30,653 nt of DNA from Seison nebaliae. Its lineage: Eukaryota; Rotifera; Pararotatoria; Seisonacea; Seisonidae. The notes under the pieces were generated by a model. That model did no database searches. It was not told where the DNA came from and saw nothing but the letters and a program-made list of their open reading frames with translations. This document shows, one piece after another, positions 30,462 through 30,653 of this stretch (positions are counted from its first letter, which is position 1; each line of letters opens with the position of its first letter). Location of the stretch: positions 1 to 30,653 of the forward strand of contig JALJEE010000861.1 of NCBI GenBank assembly GCA_023231475.1, given 5' to 3'. The translations under genes were made by a program, and so were the position numbers.

Positions 30462-30653
30462 ATGATGGATGACAGGGCTTATATGGTCATTCAGGCAACA
30501 TTTTCTATGACGAATCGATATAATAAACTGAAGGAAGAAACAGAAAAATTAATTAGTGATTCCTTTACGGAAGATACGGTAGATGCCGAAAGCGAAAAAT
30601 GTTATCGATTTTACCTCGAAGCATTATCGAAAATATGTGAACAATTAAAAACG
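30462..30653 (+). CDS. Start of an unrecognised gene, cut by the window edge
   Basis: Tandem ATGs at 30462 and 30465 open a frame that runs to the window end, 64 codons. It reads MMDDRAYMVIQATFSMTNRY and continues as a charged helical stretch rich in Glu and Lys with no membrane segment. It has no Asn/Ile-rich noise composition, unlike non-coding frames nearby. I do not recognise it. It could instead be an internal exon; the 3' part lies outside the window. Confidence 0.35.
   Translation, partial: MMDDRAYMVIQATFSMTNRYNKLKEETEKLISDSFTEDTVDAESEKCYRFYLEALSKICEQLKT

Overview
The window comes from a very compact, AT-rich animal genome. The genes are clearly metazoan: a p53-family factor, ELAV/Hu, an Aurora kinase, a PBAF-type ARID2, an RERE/atrophin-type ELM2-SANT protein, a tetraspanin and an SLC22 carrier. 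About 16 protein genes fit in 30.6 kb, or under 2 kb per gene. Of the 28 introns I could place, 27 are 40-65 bp and one is 265 bp. CFAP300, a dynein-arm assembly factor, and two X-box-like (RFX) sites imply motile cilia or flagella. This argues against nematodes and against mites with aflagellate sperm. It fits a small, fast-evolving ciliated animal with a reduced genome (for example an orthonectid-like parasite or another miniaturised spiralian). The lineage is inference, not shown by the sequence.

Layout, left to right: small membrane protein (+, 174-671); ELAV/Hu (-, 899-2128); DNAJC11 (-, 2531-4560); CoA synthase with a degenerate kinase half (+, 4901-6625); single-pass membrane protein (-, 6710-7706); ARID2 (+, 8075-10741); SLC22-like transporter (-, 10797-12603); unrecognised six-exon gene with an X-box upstream (-, 13031-14221); short RERE-like gene (+, 14825-15850); four-TM protein (-, 16091-16645); p53 family (-, 17890-19602); CFAP300 (-, 19765-20508); tetraspanin (-, 21530-22430); Aurora kinase (+, 22927-24648); long coiled-coil protein with a NuMA-like C-terminus (-, 24995-28540); a 1.7 kb non-coding stretch with a hAT transposase remnant; and the start of an unrecognised gene at the right edge.

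The genes do not form one pathway, but some neighbours make functional sense. The Aurora kinase and the NuMA-like protein are convergent, and both families act on the mitotic spindle. CFAP300 and p53 lie in tandem 162 nt apart. Several genes look streamlined against their relatives: ARID2 lacks the RFX domain and Gln-rich middle, RERE is cut to ELM2+SANT, p53 lacks an evident transactivation domain, and the CoA synthase has lost its P-loop. Seven genes are single-exon, while the rest carry many tiny introns. Exon joins are my manual calls, based on reading frame, GT-AG sites and recalled family alignments. No LTR, virus-like element, CRISPR array, rRNA or convincing tRNA was seen.
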